Notes: generated by a model from the sequence alone, not told the origin. Positions 37,765 through 47,344 are shown, counted from the first letter of the stretch. The stretch: DNA of 64,000 bases from Dryocola sp051307055 (GCF_051307055.1 NZ_CP149994.1:4154001-4218000), one strand, 5' to 3'. Translations and numbers: made by a program.

Positions 37765-40024
37765 AAGCGCTGCGCAAGTTCTGCGCAGCCTTCACCATGT
37801 TCGCCAGCGCCTGGCGGGTTTCCGGCCAGCCGCGGGTTTTCAGGCCGCAGTCCGGGTTGACCCACAGGCGCTCGGCCGGAACAGACTCCGCCGCTTTCTT
37901 CAGTAATGCTTCAATCCATTCCACGCTCGGTACGTTCGGGGAGTGAATGTCATACACGCCCGGCCCGATTTCATTTGGATAGTCGAACTCTTTGAACGAC
38001 TCCAGCAGGTCCATATCGGAGCGGGAGGTTTCGATGGTAATCACATCCGCGTCCAGCGCCGCAATTGAATCCATGATGTCGTTAAATTCGCAGTAACACA
38101 TGTGGGTGTGGATCTGCGTGTCGTCGCGCACCACGGCGGCGTTCAGGCGGAAGGCTTCCACGCCCCACTCCAGATAAGCCTGCCAGTCGGACTGGCGCAG
38201 CGGTAAGCCTTCACGCAGGGCTGGCTCATCAATCTGGATGATGCCGATACCTGCCGCTTCCAGATCCGCCACTTCGTCGCGCAGCGCCAGGGCGATTTGC
38301 TTAGCGATGGTTTCGCGGCTCACATCTTCACGCGGGAACGACCAGCACAGGATTGTCACAGGCCCGGTCAGCATGCCTTTTACCGGTTTATCGGTCAGGG
38401 ACTGCGCATACTTCGCCCACTCCACGGTAATAGGCTGCGGGCGGCTGATATCGCCGATTACAACCGGCGGTTTCACGCAGCGGGAGCCGTAGCTCTGCAC
38501 CCAGCCGTTCTGGGTAAAGACGAAGCCGTCCAGGTTTTCGCCGAAGTATTCCACCATGTCGTTACGTTCGGCTTCGCCGTGCACCAGCACGTCCAGGCCT
38601 AAACGCTCCTGCTCGACAATCGCCTGCTTGATGTGTCCGGCAATACCGGTGCGGTAATTAACGGCATCCAGATTCCCTTTTTTGAAATCCAGGCGCAGGC
38701 CGCGAATTTCAGTGGTTTGTGGGAATGAGCCAATGGTCGTGGTCGGCCAGGCGGGCAGATTAAAGCGCTGACGCTGAGCCCTGGCGCGGGCGACATAATC
38801 GCTCTGGCGCTGGCTGTCCTGCGCGGTAATGGCGGCCAGACGTTTTTCCACCGCGGCGTTATGCACACGCTGAGAATGGCGACGAGCCTGAATCGGAGCG
38901 CTCCATTCGGCCAGCTTTTCCGTTTTACCGCTGTTCAGCGCCTCCGTCAGCAGCGCCAGTTCGGCGCACTTTTGCAGGGCGAAGGCGAACCAGCTCTTCA
39001 CCTCTGCATCAAGACGCGTTTCCACGCTCAGGTCGATTGGGCTGTGCAGCAGAGAGCAAGAAGAGGCCACCCACAGGTCACGTTTGCCAGCCAGGTCTTT
39101 AAGCTGGGCGTATTTTTCCGTCAGATCGGCGCGCCAGACGTTACGGCCGTTGATCACGCCGGCAGAGAGCAGCCAGCCGGCGGGCAGCTGCTGATGCAAC
39201 GCGTTGATATCATCTTTACCGTGGACGAAATCAACGTGCAGCCCCTGTACCGGCAGCGCGGTAATGGTATTCAGATTCGGCGTTACGCCTTCAAAATAGG
39301 TGGTCAGCAGCAGTTTTACGTTGCCGGCCAGCGCGTCGTACGCTGGTTTGAACGCATCCAGCCACGCCTGCGGCAGTTCCAGCACCAGCGCAGGCTCATC
39401 GATTTGCACCCACTCGATGCCGCGTTTCGCCAGCTCTGCCAGGACCTGCTGATAAACCGGCAGAATCTCATTCAGCAGGCTGAGACGATCGAACTGTTCG
39501 CCCTTCACTTTACCCAGCCACAGATAAGTTACCGGCCCGAGCAGCACGGGTTTTACGTTATGGCCAAGAGCGAGCGCTTCATCGACTTCATCCAGAAGCT
39601 GTGTCCAGCTCAGCCTGAACTGCTGGCCTTTAGTAAATTCCGGCACCATGTAGTGATAGTTGGTGTTAAACCATTTGGTCATTTCAGCGGCGGCGGCGGG
39701 CTCGCCCGTTGGCGCACGGCCGCGGCCAATACGGAATAAGGTATCCAGGTCGACGCTGCCGTCCGCATTCTGATGACGAGCCGGCACGTTGCCAAGCAGC
39801 AGGCTGGTGGTCAGAACGTGGTCGTACCATGCAAAGTCGCCAACCGGCAGCAGCTCAACGCCCGCCTGTTTTTGCTGTTCCCAGTGACGGGCGCGCAGCT
39901 CGCGGCCCACCGCCAGTAATTCTTCCTGAGCTATATTGCCCGCCCAGTAGCTTTCCTGCGCTTTTTTCAGTTCGCGACGCAGGCCAACGCGAGGAAAACC
40001 GAGGGTATGATTACGGATTGTCAT
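37763..40024 (-). CDS. metE: Cobalamin-independent methionine synthase
   Basis: Transfers a methyl group from 5-methyltetrahydropteroyl-triglutamate to homocysteine using a zinc-bound thiolate. The 753 residues equal E. coli MetE. Zinc-ligand segments are THMCYCEFND (His and Cys near 641-643), a Glu in DVITIETSRSD, and VNPDCGLKTRG (Cys near 726). It is divergent from metR, under MetR activation and MetJ repression in E. coli. Here the 5' side also carries an ERIC element. Confidence 0.98.
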   Translation of the reverse strand: MTIRNHTLGFPRVGLRRELKKAQESYWAGNIAQEELLAVGRELRARHWEQQKQAGVELLPVGDFAWYDHVLTTSLLLGNVPARHQNADGSVDLDTLFRIGRGRAPTGEPAAAAEMTKWFNTNYHYMVPEFTKGQQFRLSWTQLLDEVDEALALGHNVKPVLLGPVTYLWLGKVKGEQFDRLSLLNEILPVYQQVLAELAKRGIEWVQIDEPALVLELPQAWLDAFKPAYDALAGNVKLLLTTYFEGVTPNLNTITALPVQGLHVDFVHGKDDINALHQQLPAGWLLSAGVINGRNVWRADLTEKYAQLKDLAGKRDLWVASSCSLLHSPIDLSVETRLDAEVKSWFAFALQKCAELALLTEALNSGKTEKLAEWSAPIQARRHSQRVHNAAVEKRLAAITAQDSQRQSDYVARARAQRQRFNLPAWPTTTIGSFPQTTEIRGLRLDFKKGNLDAVNYRTGIAGHIKQAIVEQERLGLDVLVHGEAERNDMVEYFGENLDGFVFTQNGWVQSYGSRCVKPPVVIGDISRPQPITVEWAKYAQSLTDKPVKGMLTGPVTILCWSFPREDVSRETIAKQIALALRDEVADLEAAGIGIIQIDEPALREGLPLRQSDWQAYLEWGVEAFRLNAAVVRDDTQIHTHMCYCEFNDIMDSIAALDADVITIETSRSDMDLLESFKEFDYPNEIGPGVYDIHSPNVPSVEWIEALLKKAAESVPAERLWVNPDCGLKTRGWPETRQALANMVKAAQNLRSA

Positions 40025-40119
40025 GTTATCGCCTCTTTATTTTTTAGATTAATCCAGATGGATTTCGGATTCAGGGACAAACACGCGATAAGCGTTTTTG
40101 AACAGCCGTAGGCTGGCCC

Positions 40120-40242
40120 CAGCGGGGCGAGGCTTCAGCCGGGTTACGCGGTAAGCTCGCTTATCTCCGGGAGCTTACATAAGTAAGTAATCGGTATAAG
40201 CGAGTGAAACCAACGCACCATAAATTCGAAAGACATTGGATT
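40120..40242. repeat. ERIC element in the metE-metR intergenic region
   Basis: The core GGAGCTTACATAAGTAAGT (40170-40188) followed by GCGAG and CCAACGCACC matches the centre of the enterobacterial repetitive intergenic consensus in orientation and spacing, though it is diverged. The outer limits are approximate. The right end abuts the MetJ boxes, so the element sits between those operators and the metE start codon. Confidence 0.8.
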
Positions 40243-40243
40243 T

Positions 40244-40267
40244 AGACGTCCAGATGTTTACACATCC
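40244..40267. promoter_or_regulatory. Tandem met boxes (MetJ operator)
   Basis: Three adjacent 8-mers, AGACGTCC, AGATGTTT and ACACATCC, match the AGACGTCT met-box consensus with decreasing fidelity. They are arranged head to tail, as MetJ-SAM dimers require. Placement between metE and metR implies repression of one or both by methionine surplus. Confidence 0.75.
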
Positions 40268-40330
40268 ATAATCCGCAGGTACTGTATATTCCTCAAGCGC
40301 AATTTGTTCATGGCGAAGTGAAGGACTTTC

Positions 40331-41284
40331 ATGATCGAGATAAAACACCTGCGGACGCTCCAGGCGTTACGTAACTGCGGCTCTTTAGCCGCCGCTGCCG
40401 CCTCGTTGCATCAGACCCAATCGGCTCTCTCTCATCAGTTCAGCGATCTGGAGCAGCGGCTCGGGTTCCGCCTGTTTGTTCGAAAAAGCCAGCCGCTGCG
40501 CTTTACGCCGCAGGGGGAAATCCTGCTGCAGCTTGCTGAGCAGGTGCTGCCGCAGATTAGCCGCGCGCTGCAGGCCTGTAACGAGCCGCATCAGGCCACG
40601 CTTCGTATCGCCATTGAATGCCATAGCTGCATCCAGTGGCTGACGCCGGCGCTTGAGAATTTCCATCAGCACTGGCCGCAGGTCGATCTCGATTTCAAAT
40701 CAGGCGTAACGTTCGATCCGCAGCCCGCGCTGCAACAAAGCGAGCTGGATATCGTGCTGACCTCCGACATCCTGCCGCGCAGCGGTCTGCACTATTCGCC
40801 GATGTTCGATTTTGAAGTACGCCTGGTGCTGGCGGCCGATCACCCGCTGGCGGGCAAAGCGCACATTGTGCCGGAAGATTTAAGCAGCGAAACGTTGCTG
40901 ATTTATCCGGTGCAGCGTAGCCGACTGGATATCTGGCGGCATTTCCTGCAGCCTGCCGGGGTTAGCCCATCGCTGAAAAGCGTCGATAACACGCTGCTGC
41001 TGATTCAGATGGTATCGGCGCGCATGGGGATTGCCGCGCTGCCGCACTGGGTAGTGGAGAGTTTTGAGCGCCAGGGCCTGGTGGTGACCAAAACCCTGGG
41101 CGAAGGATTGTGGAGCCGGCTGTACGCCGCCGTGCGCGATGGCGAGCAGCGTCAGCCGGTGACGGAAGCGTTTATTCGCTCGACGCGCTCACACGCCTGC
41201 GCGCATCTTCCGTTTGTGCGGAACGCGGAGCGACCCAATGGCGATGCACCCATAGCGAGGCCATTATTACCGTCCCACCAATAA
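40331..41284 (+). CDS. metR: LysR-type regulator of methionine genes
   Basis: Activates metE and other methionine genes with homocysteine as co-effector. The 317 residues equal E. coli. An N-terminal winged helix-turn-helix (IKHLRTLQALRNCGSLAAAAASLHQTQSALSHQFSDLEQ) precedes the periplasmic-binding-protein-like effector domain. The last 113 nt overlap the 3' end of yigM on the other strand. It is divergent from metE, the usual LysR layout. Confidence 0.97.
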   Translation: MIEIKHLRTLQALRNCGSLAAAAASLHQTQSALSHQFSDLEQRLGFRLFVRKSQPLRFTPQGEILLQLAEQVLPQISRALQACNEPHQATLRIAIECHSCIQWLTPALENFHQHWPQVDLDFKSGVTFDPQPALQQSELDIVLTSDILPRSGLHYSPMFDFEVRLVLAADHPLAGKAHIVPEDLSSETLLIYPVQRSRLDIWRHFLQPAGVSPSLKSVDNTLLLIQMVSARMGIAALPHWVVESFERQGLVVTKTLGEGLWSRLYAAVRDGEQRQPVTEAFIRSTRSHACAHLPFVRNAERPNGDAPIARPLLPSHQ

Positions 41285-42071
41285 TAAAGCTCGGCCAGTG
41301 AGGCTGCTCCTGCCAGATGGCAAGGTTAACCAGCAGCCCTGCGGGAACGTGCACGTTATTCATGATGCCGAGCGTACCGGCATCCACCTGCGTCGCCCCG
41401 TAGTTCCACATGAAGTAGCCAAGCCCGGAAGCCACCACGCCCAGCCAGACCAGAATTCCCCATTGCAGGTTCGTCGTTGGCAGCTTTTGCGGATTACCTA
41501 ATACAAACCAGGCGCTCACCGCCACCACTGCCGCTCCAAGGTAAAACCAGGAGAAGGCGCACTTCTGCGGCATCGGACGGGTTTCCATCAGGCGTTTGTA
41601 ACCCACCATGCCGATCGCAAAGCAGAGGTTGGCCGCCTGCACCAGCAGCAGGCCGGTCCAGAAGTGATCGCTGACTTTGTCGTAGCGGATAATCGCCGCG
41701 CCAACCACCGCCAGCCCGGCGCTTAACGCATAGCCCCAGCGCAGCGGCCTGCGGCTGAGCAAATCATAAATCAGCGTGATATAGAGCGGCGTAAGCACCG
41801 TAAACAGCAGGAATTCCGATACCGTAAGATAGAGATAAGCCTGGAAGCTAAACAGGTACATCACGCCCAGCTGTAGCGCTCCCACCAGCATATAGAGCAG
41901 CAGCGTTTTCAGGCTGTAGCCTTTAAAACGTAAAAACGGCAGGAATACCAGCGCCGCCAGCCCCACGCGCATCAGCACCGAGAAATAGCTGTCGACATGT
42001 CCGGCAAGGTATTCGCCTATCAGGCTAAAGGAGAAGGCCCACAGAATGGTGGTGATGATAAGTAACGGCAC
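41172..42071 (-). CDS. yigM: EamA-family transporter (YigM/BioP, probable biotin importer)
   Basis: Inner membrane carboxylate/amino acid/auxin-type (EamA) transporter; the E. coli homologue was identified genetically as the biotin importer. The 299 residues form about ten hydrophobic helices in two EamA repeats, starting MPLLIITTILWAFSFSLIGEYL and ending VHRHWVAPRSAQTEDARRR. It converges on metR with a 113-nt overlap of coding ends. The transport assignment is by similarity only. Confidence 0.93.
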   Translation of the reverse strand: MPLLIITTILWAFSFSLIGEYLAGHVDSYFSVLMRVGLAALVFLPFLRFKGYSLKTLLLYMLVGALQLGVMYLFSFQAYLYLTVSEFLLFTVLTPLYITLIYDLLSRRPLRWGYALSAGLAVVGAAIIRYDKVSDHFWTGLLLVQAANLCFAIGMVGYKRLMETRPMPQKCAFSWFYLGAAVVAVSAWFVLGNPQKLPTTNLQWGILVWLGVVASGLGYFMWNYGATQVDAGTLGIMNNVHVPAGLLVNLAIWQEQPHWPSFIIGGTVIMASLWVHRHWVAPRSAQTEDARRRVSASSE

Positions 42072-42221
42072 GATGTTATCTCTGCAACAGGCAATTTATT
42101 CGCCATTGTAGCGAAGCTTGTCGGCAGGGGCTGAACTATTTGGTTGACGAGTGGTTGTTAAATGAGCGCACAAAGCGGTGGATGGCGCCGCCGCTTATCC
42201 GCTTCAGGATTTGCATGGTTT

Positions 42222-42276
42222 GCAGGTCGGATAAGCTTGCGCCATCCGGCATTTTTGCCGGACAGCGCCACCCGAC
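42222..42276. repeat. REP-type palindrome between yigL and yigM
   Basis: GCAGGTCGGATAAGCTTGCG and the downstream GCCGGACAGCGCCACCCGAC flank a GCCATCCGGC...GCCGG hairpin. The GGATAAGC core is that of enterobacterial REP elements. It lies about 6 nt past the yigL stop codon, where REPs often stabilise mRNA 3' ends. Confidence 0.7.
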
Positions 42277-42281
42277 AGCTA

Positions 42282-43088
42282 TCAATCCGCGCCGAGGAAC
42301 ATCTTACGCAGATAGTGTGGAACGGCGTTATCGGTATTGGTGCCGATCACTTCCAGCTCCGGCAGCAGATCCTTCAGCCGCTGATGGGCGTTACCCATGA
42401 TGCAGCCTTTGCCCGCCATAGAGAGCATTTCGGCGTCGTTCATGCCGTCGCCAAAGGAGATGCACTCTTTCAGGCTATAGCCCATAGCTTTGGATACGGC
42501 TTCCAGCGCGTGGCCTTTGGAAACGCCGCCCGCCATCACTTCCAGACAGGTGAGCGTGGAGAAGCTGACGTTCACGCGATCGCCCCAGCGGGCGTTGATG
42601 GCCTGCTCCAGCGGCAGCAGTTTTTCATGGTCGTCGCAGGTGAAGAACACTTTACTTACGCCGTCTGTTTCAAGCAGGCCCGGCTCGAAGAGCGAGTAGT
42701 TGAATACCGCTTCTTTAAAATATTTCATCTCTTCCGGGCGATGGCGGTTCATAAACCACTGGTCGCCGCGGTAGACGTTGGTGACGATATCCGGGCTGGC
42801 GTGCATCACGCCAAACAGATCGGCGGCGATATCGCGATCCAGGTCGTGGGTGAAGACCAGGTTACCGTCGGTATCGTGCACGCGCGCGCCGTTAGAGGTA
42901 ATCATATAGGCTTTGATTTCGAGGTTATCGCGGATCTGCGCAACGTCGATATGGTGGCGCCCCGTCGCAAACACGAAATGAATGCCCCGGGCGGTGAGCA
43001 GTTTCAGGGTTTCTTTAGCATACGCGGAGAGCAGGTGATCGGGGGACAGCAAGGTGCCATCTAAATCAGACGCAACGACATGGTACAT
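42282..43088 (-). CDS. yigL: HAD-superfamily sugar/PLP phosphatase YigL
   Basis: Cof-type HAD phosphatase; the E. coli enzyme dephosphorylates pyridoxal phosphate and sugar phosphates. Starting at MYHVVASDLDGTLL (ATG 43088) gives 268 residues (E. coli 266); the open frame continues 36 codons upstream through the pldB end without similarity. Motif I is DLDGTLL, motif II SNGARV, motif III the Lys in GGVSKGHAL, and motif IV FGDGMNDAEML. It follows pldB on the same strand. Confidence 0.96.
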   Translation of the reverse strand: MYHVVASDLDGTLLSPDHLLSAYAKETLKLLTARGIHFVFATGRHHIDVAQIRDNLEIKAYMITSNGARVHDTDGNLVFTHDLDRDIAADLFGVMHASPDIVTNVYRGDQWFMNRHRPEEMKYFKEAVFNYSLFEPGLLETDGVSKVFFTCDDHEKLLPLEQAINARWGDRVNVSFSTLTCLEVMAGGVSKGHALEAVSKAMGYSLKECISFGDGMNDAEMLSMAGKGCIMGNAHQRLKDLLPELEVIGTNTDNAVPHYLRKMFLGAD

Positions 43089-43116
43089 AGGATTAGTAAA
43101 CCTCTGGTGAAGAAAA

Positions 43117-44109
43117 TTAACGATGCCGGTCGAAAAACTCGAGGATGGCATGCAAGGCTTCGGCTCGCATATCGTCCTTTTCAAACAGGATCTCATGATA
43201 CGCGCCTTTTATGACGTAAGGTGTTTCCCCCTCACAGGGATGGCCCGCCGCGGCACGAAGCTCGCAGAATTTCTGGTGCGCGCGGTTATCCACCACTCGC
43301 TCCTCTTCTGCCTGGAGTATCAATATCGGCGTGGTAATGGCGGTGGCTCCCGCTAATACCTCTTCTCCCGCGAGTATCCCTTCGCGTACCCAGTGCCAGG
43401 TCGGCCCGCCCACCCGCAGCGCTGGCTCATCAGCATAAAAGCGCAGGTTGCGGCGGTAACGTTCGCGGCTGTGGGTCAGGACATTAACGCTAAAGGGTAA
43501 AGCGCGCCAGCGGCCTGTTCCTATTGCATAACCTTCACGAATACGTTGATGGCCTTCGGCCCAGTCCAGCAGATGGCGCACCATCCATTCCGGCCAGCGC
43601 AGCGTGATGCCGAACATCGGCGCGCAAAGGGCGACGGCGTCAAACGCCTGAGGATTTTTCTCCAGCCACAAAGAGGTGATTGCGCCTCCCATGGAGTGCG
43701 CCAGCACGTAACGTTTTCGCCACGGGCCGGGCGCGACTTCCTGCTGGTAGAAGCGGTCGAAATCATCAACATAATCGCTGAACTTCACGACATGGCCGCG
43801 ATGGGTATCTGACAGCAGACGGCCCGAACGCCCCTGCCCGCGATGATCGATAATCAGCACGTCAAAGCCGCAGTGGAACAGATCCCAGGCAAGCTCAGCG
43901 TACTTCACGTAGCTTTCGATGCGCCCCGGACAGACGACGATAACGCGGTCATGGGCTGCGGCGCAGAACCTGACGTAGCGCACCGGCACATCGTCGACGC
44001 CCAGGAATTCACGCTCTTCACGCTCGCGCCAGAAGTCCGTCAGCGGTCCCATGGTGAAAGCAGCAAATGCGCCCTCACGCGCTAACCATCCATTTTTATG
44101 CTGAGTCAT
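43117..44109 (-). CDS. pldB: Lysophospholipase L2
   Basis: Serine hydrolase acting on lysophospholipids at the inner membrane. ATG 44109 (MTQHKNGWLAREGAFAAFTMG) gives 330 residues (E. coli 340); the long upstream frame antisense to rhtB is not supported. The nucleophile elbow is AHSMGGAI, with DHRGQGRSGR upstream and the catalytic His in KGAYHEILFEKDD near the C-terminus. The C-terminus is about ten residues shorter than E. coli. It is divergent from rhtB. Confidence 0.94.
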   Translation of the reverse strand: MTQHKNGWLAREGAFAAFTMGPLTDFWREREEREFLGVDDVPVRYVRFCAAAHDRVIVVCPGRIESYVKYAELAWDLFHCGFDVLIIDHRGQGRSGRLLSDTHRGHVVKFSDYVDDFDRFYQQEVAPGPWRKRYVLAHSMGGAITSLWLEKNPQAFDAVALCAPMFGITLRWPEWMVRHLLDWAEGHQRIREGYAIGTGRWRALPFSVNVLTHSRERYRRNLRFYADEPALRVGGPTWHWVREGILAGEEVLAGATAITTPILILQAEEERVVDNRAHQKFCELRAAAGHPCEGETPYVIKGAYHEILFEKDDMRAEALHAILEFFDRHR

Positions 44110-44208
44110 ATGCTGTTTTTGCACCGTCTGACTGATTATTTGTGACCCATAGCACGTCTGTAAACAATAGCGTATTGTGGCACAAAAGTGTTCACTCGGG
44201 AATTTCGC

Positions 44209-44829
44209 ATGACTTTCGAATGGTGGTTTACCTATCTTCTGACGACGCTTATTTTGAGCCTCTCGCCCGGGTCCGGAGCCATCAACACCATGACCACCGC
44301 CATCAGCCACGGCTATCGGGGCGCCGCGGCATCGATTGCCGGTTTGCAAAGCGGGCTGGCGATGCATATCGTTCTGGTTGGCGTTGGCCTGGGCGCACTG
44401 TTTTCCCGTTCGCTACTGGCGTTTGAGTTGCTGAAATGGGCGGGAGTTGCCTATCTGATTTGGCTTGGCATTCAGCAATGGCGCTCCGCAGGCGCGATTG
44501 ACCTCAATACGCTGGCGAGCAGCCAGCCGCGCAGCCGCCTGTTTAAACGCGCGGTGTTCGTGAATCTCACAAACCCGAAAAGCATCGTATTTCTCGCCGC
44601 GCTTTTCCCGCAGTTTATCGCTCCCCATCAGCCACTGGCGATGCAGTACGTGATTCTTGGCGTGACCACCGTGGTGGTCGATATCATTGTGATGATTGGC
44701 TATGCGACGCTGGCGACAAGAATTGCGGGCTGGATTAAGGGGCCGCGTCAGATGAAGGCGCTAAACCGGGCATTTGGTTCGCTGTTTATGTTAGTAGGCG
44801 CGCTCCTTGCCGGAGCACGGCCTGGCTAA
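44209..44829 (+). CDS. rhtB: Homoserine/homoserine lactone exporter RhtB
   Basis: LysE-family exporter associated with homoserine and homoserine-lactone efflux. MTFEWWFTYLLTT (ATG 44209) gives 206 residues as in E. coli; a 7-codon longer start is unsupported. About six hydrophobic helices, with the family signature SLSPGSGAINTMTTA near 17. Its stop codon abuts that of rhtC with no base between them. Confidence 0.96.
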   Translation: MTFEWWFTYLLTTLILSLSPGSGAINTMTTAISHGYRGAAASIAGLQSGLAMHIVLVGVGLGALFSRSLLAFELLKWAGVAYLIWLGIQQWRSAGAIDLNTLASSQPRSRLFKRAVFVNLTNPKSIVFLAALFPQFIAPHQPLAMQYVILGVTTVVVDIIVMIGYATLATRIAGWIKGPRQMKALNRAFGSLFMLVGALLAGARPG

Positions 44830-45450
44830 TTAACGAGAAACAATCAGATGAATGCCGAAGCCGGTGAACAGCGCGCCGGCCATGCCGTCAATCCATCTGG
44901 CGAGGCGCTGATAACCGCGACGCATTTTTGGTAAGGCGAACAGGCTGGCAACCACGGTAAACCAGGCGAAGGTTTCCAGCGCGATCATCACAAACAATCC
45001 CCAACGTTCGGCGCTGCCCACGCTATCCCCCACGAACAGCGAGAATACGCTGCCGAAGTAAATAATGGCTTTCGGGTTCGACAGATTGGTGAGCAGGCCT
45101 TTCAGGAAGCTGCGCCCGCCATGGGCCAGTTCTACCGCAGGCGACTCCTGCGCAGCCGTCTCTTTCTTCAGCGCCCCGCGCAGCATCTGGTAGCCCATCC
45201 AGCACAGATATAACCCGCCGCCAACCATGATGATGCTGTGCAGCCACGCCATTTTTTCGAGGATCAGGTTCAGGCCCAGCAGCGCCACGCCGGACCAGAC
45301 CATGACGCCGCCGGTAATGCCCAGCACGCCCATCATCGCCTCTTTGCGGGAGCGGCTAACGGCGGTCTGCGAAACGAAGAAGAAGTCGGGCCCGGGCGTG
45401 ACCAGCGCAACGATATGCAGTACCGCTACGGTCAGAAAAAGCATCAACAT
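44830..45450 (-). CDS. rhtC: Threonine exporter RhtC
   Basis: LysE-family threonine exporter. The 206 residues equal E. coli. The signature VTPGPDFFFVSQTAVSRSRKEA lies near 18, with NPKAIIYFGSVFSLF in the centre. It is a paralogue of the convergent rhtB. It lies 67 nt downstream of recQ on the same strand. Confidence 0.96.
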   Translation of the reverse strand: MLMLFLTVAVLHIVALVTPGPDFFFVSQTAVSRSRKEAMMGVLGITGGVMVWSGVALLGLNLILEKMAWLHSIIMVGGGLYLCWMGYQMLRGALKKETAAQESPAVELAHGGRSFLKGLLTNLSNPKAIIYFGSVFSLFVGDSVGSAERWGLFVMIALETFAWFTVVASLFALPKMRRGYQRLARWIDGMAGALFTGFGIHLIVSR

Positions 45451-45517
45451 AAGAAATAACTCGCGGGGTAATTATTCAGTGAAGGATTATCCTGCCACGT
45501 TCGCACGAGCCTGGCTA

Positions 45518-47344
45518 CTACTCATCTTCGCCGTCGACGTGGCTGCGGATAAGCGACATGAATTCGCGCCCGAAGCGCTCCAGCTTGCGGGTGCCCACGC
45601 CGTTAACGCCGAGCATTTCGCCCGCGGAGATCGGCATTTGCTCAGCCATTTCGATAAGCGTGGCGTCGTTAAATACCACATAAGGCGGAATGTTCTCTTC
45701 ATCAGCAATAGCTTTACGCAGTTTGCGCAGCTTGGCGAACAGCTTACGGTCGTAGTTGCCGCCGAACGTTTTCTGATTCGCTCGCGGCTTGATGGCAACC
45801 ACGCGCGGCACCGCCAGCATCAACGGCACTTCAGCGCGCAAATACGGACGCGCCGCTTCGGTAAGCTGCAAAGCAGAGTGCTGGGCGATGTTTTGCGTCA
45901 CGACGCCGAGGTGGATGAGCTGGCGAATCACGCTCACCCAGTGCTCGGTGGTGTGGTCGCGGCCTTCACCATAGATTTTGAGCTTGTCGTGCCCGAGGTC
46001 GCGAATACGCTGGTTGTTCGCGCCGCGCAGCACTTCGACGACGTAGCCCATGCCGAAACGCTGGCCTACGCGATAAATACAGGAAAGGGCTTTCTGCGCG
46101 TCGACAAGGCCGTCGTAACGACGCGGCGGGTCGAGACAAACATCGCAGTTGCCGCACGGCTGCTGGCGGCCTTCGCCAAAGTAGTTCAGCAGCACCAGAC
46201 GGCGGCAGGTTTGCGCTTCGGCAAAGGCGCCCATGGCGTTGAGTTTATGCCGCTCAATATCCTGCAGCTGCCCGGCAGGCTTCTCTTCGAGGCATTTACG
46301 CAGCCAGGCCATATCCGCCGGATCGTAAAACAGCATCGCTTCCGCAGGCAGGCCATCGCGCCCGGCGCGGCCCGTTTCCTGATAGTAGGATTCAATGTTA
46401 CGCGGGATATCAAAGTGCGCCACAAACCGCACGTTAGGCTTGTTGATGCCCATGCCAAACGCCACGGTAGCCACCACGATTTGCAGATCGTCGCGCTGGA
46501 ATTTCTCCTGCACGTCGGCACGCACGCTGTGCTCCAGGCCTGCATGATACGCTCCGGCGCTGACGCCTTTGCTTTGCAAACGCGCGGCGGTGTCTTCCAC
46601 TTTGGCGCGGCTGTTACAGTAGATAATACCGGATTTACCGCGCTGTTCCTGGACGTAACGCATCAGCTGATCGAGGGGTTTAAACTTCTCCATCAGCATA
46701 TAGCGGATATTGGGGCGATCGAAGCTGCTGATTTGGATCAGCGGGTCCTGCAGGCCAAGCAGGCGGACGATATCCAGGCGCGTGGTTTCATCGGCGGTAG
46801 CGGTAAGGGCGATAAACGGCACGCCCGGCAGGCGCTGGCGCAGCTGCCCGAGCGCCGCATATTCCGGACGGAAATCATGCCCCCACTGGGAAATACAGTG
46901 CGCTTCATCCACGGCGACCATCGAAAGATGCCAGCGGCTGATTTGATCGATGAAGTTATCCATCATCAGCCGTTCAGGCGCGATATACAGCAGGCGGATT
47001 TGCCCGCTGCGGCAGCCGGCCATCACTTCCTGCTGCTGCTCGCGGCTTTGGGTGGAGTTCAGGCAGGCCGCAGCAACGCCGTTGGCCAGCAGCTGATCGA
47101 CCTGGTCTTTCATCAGGGAAATCAGCGGCGAAACGACAACCGTCAGCCCGCCAAAGACCAGAGCGGGGATCTGGTAGCACAGCGATTTGCCGCCGCCGGT
47201 AGGCATCACCACCAGACAGTCGCGCCCGTCAAGCACCGTTTCGATAATGGTTTGCTGGCCCGGGCGGAACTGCTGATAGCCAAAGGTTTCCTGCAAAACC
47301 TGTTGAGTCAGCACCGTCTGATTAATAACTTCCGCCTGTGTCAC
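45518..47344 (-). CDS. recQ: ATP-dependent DNA helicase RecQ
   Basis: 3'-5' superfamily 2 helicase of the RecF recombination pathway. The 608 residues compare with 609 in E. coli. In order: helicase core with Walker A MPTGGGKS near 50 and DEAH box VDEAHCISQWGHDFRPEY near 145; GRAGRDG motif VI near 326; the zinc-binding RQC region (Cys residues in CRRLVLLNYFGEG and CGNCDVC near 380-400); winged helix; and a C-terminal HRDC domain. A long open frame on the opposite strand is a shadow. Confidence 0.97.
   Translation of the reverse strand: MTQAEVINQTVLTQQVLQETFGYQQFRPGQQTIIETVLDGRDCLVVMPTGGGKSLCYQIPALVFGGLTVVVSPLISLMKDQVDQLLANGVAAACLNSTQSREQQQEVMAGCRSGQIRLLYIAPERLMMDNFIDQISRWHLSMVAVDEAHCISQWGHDFRPEYAALGQLRQRLPGVPFIALTATADETTRLDIVRLLGLQDPLIQISSFDRPNIRYMLMEKFKPLDQLMRYVQEQRGKSGIIYCNSRAKVEDTAARLQSKGVSAGAYHAGLEHSVRADVQEKFQRDDLQIVVATVAFGMGINKPNVRFVAHFDIPRNIESYYQETGRAGRDGLPAEAMLFYDPADMAWLRKCLEEKPAGQLQDIERHKLNAMGAFAEAQTCRRLVLLNYFGEGRQQPCGNCDVCLDPPRRYDGLVDAQKALSCIYRVGQRFGMGYVVEVLRGANNQRIRDLGHDKLKIYGEGRDHTTEHWVSVIRQLIHLGVVTQNIAQHSALQLTEAARPYLRAEVPLMLAVPRVVAIKPRANQKTFGGNYDRKLFAKLRKLRKAIADEENIPPYVVFNDATLIEMAEQMPISAGEMLGVNGVGTRKLERFGREFMSLIRSHVDGEDE

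Noticed and set aside
40319..40331. TGAAGGACTTTCA, a perfect match to the MetR half-site pattern TGAA-N5-TTCA.
   Set aside because: It overlaps the metR ribosome-binding site and start codon, so a regulatory role cannot be separated from chance; kept only as a note.
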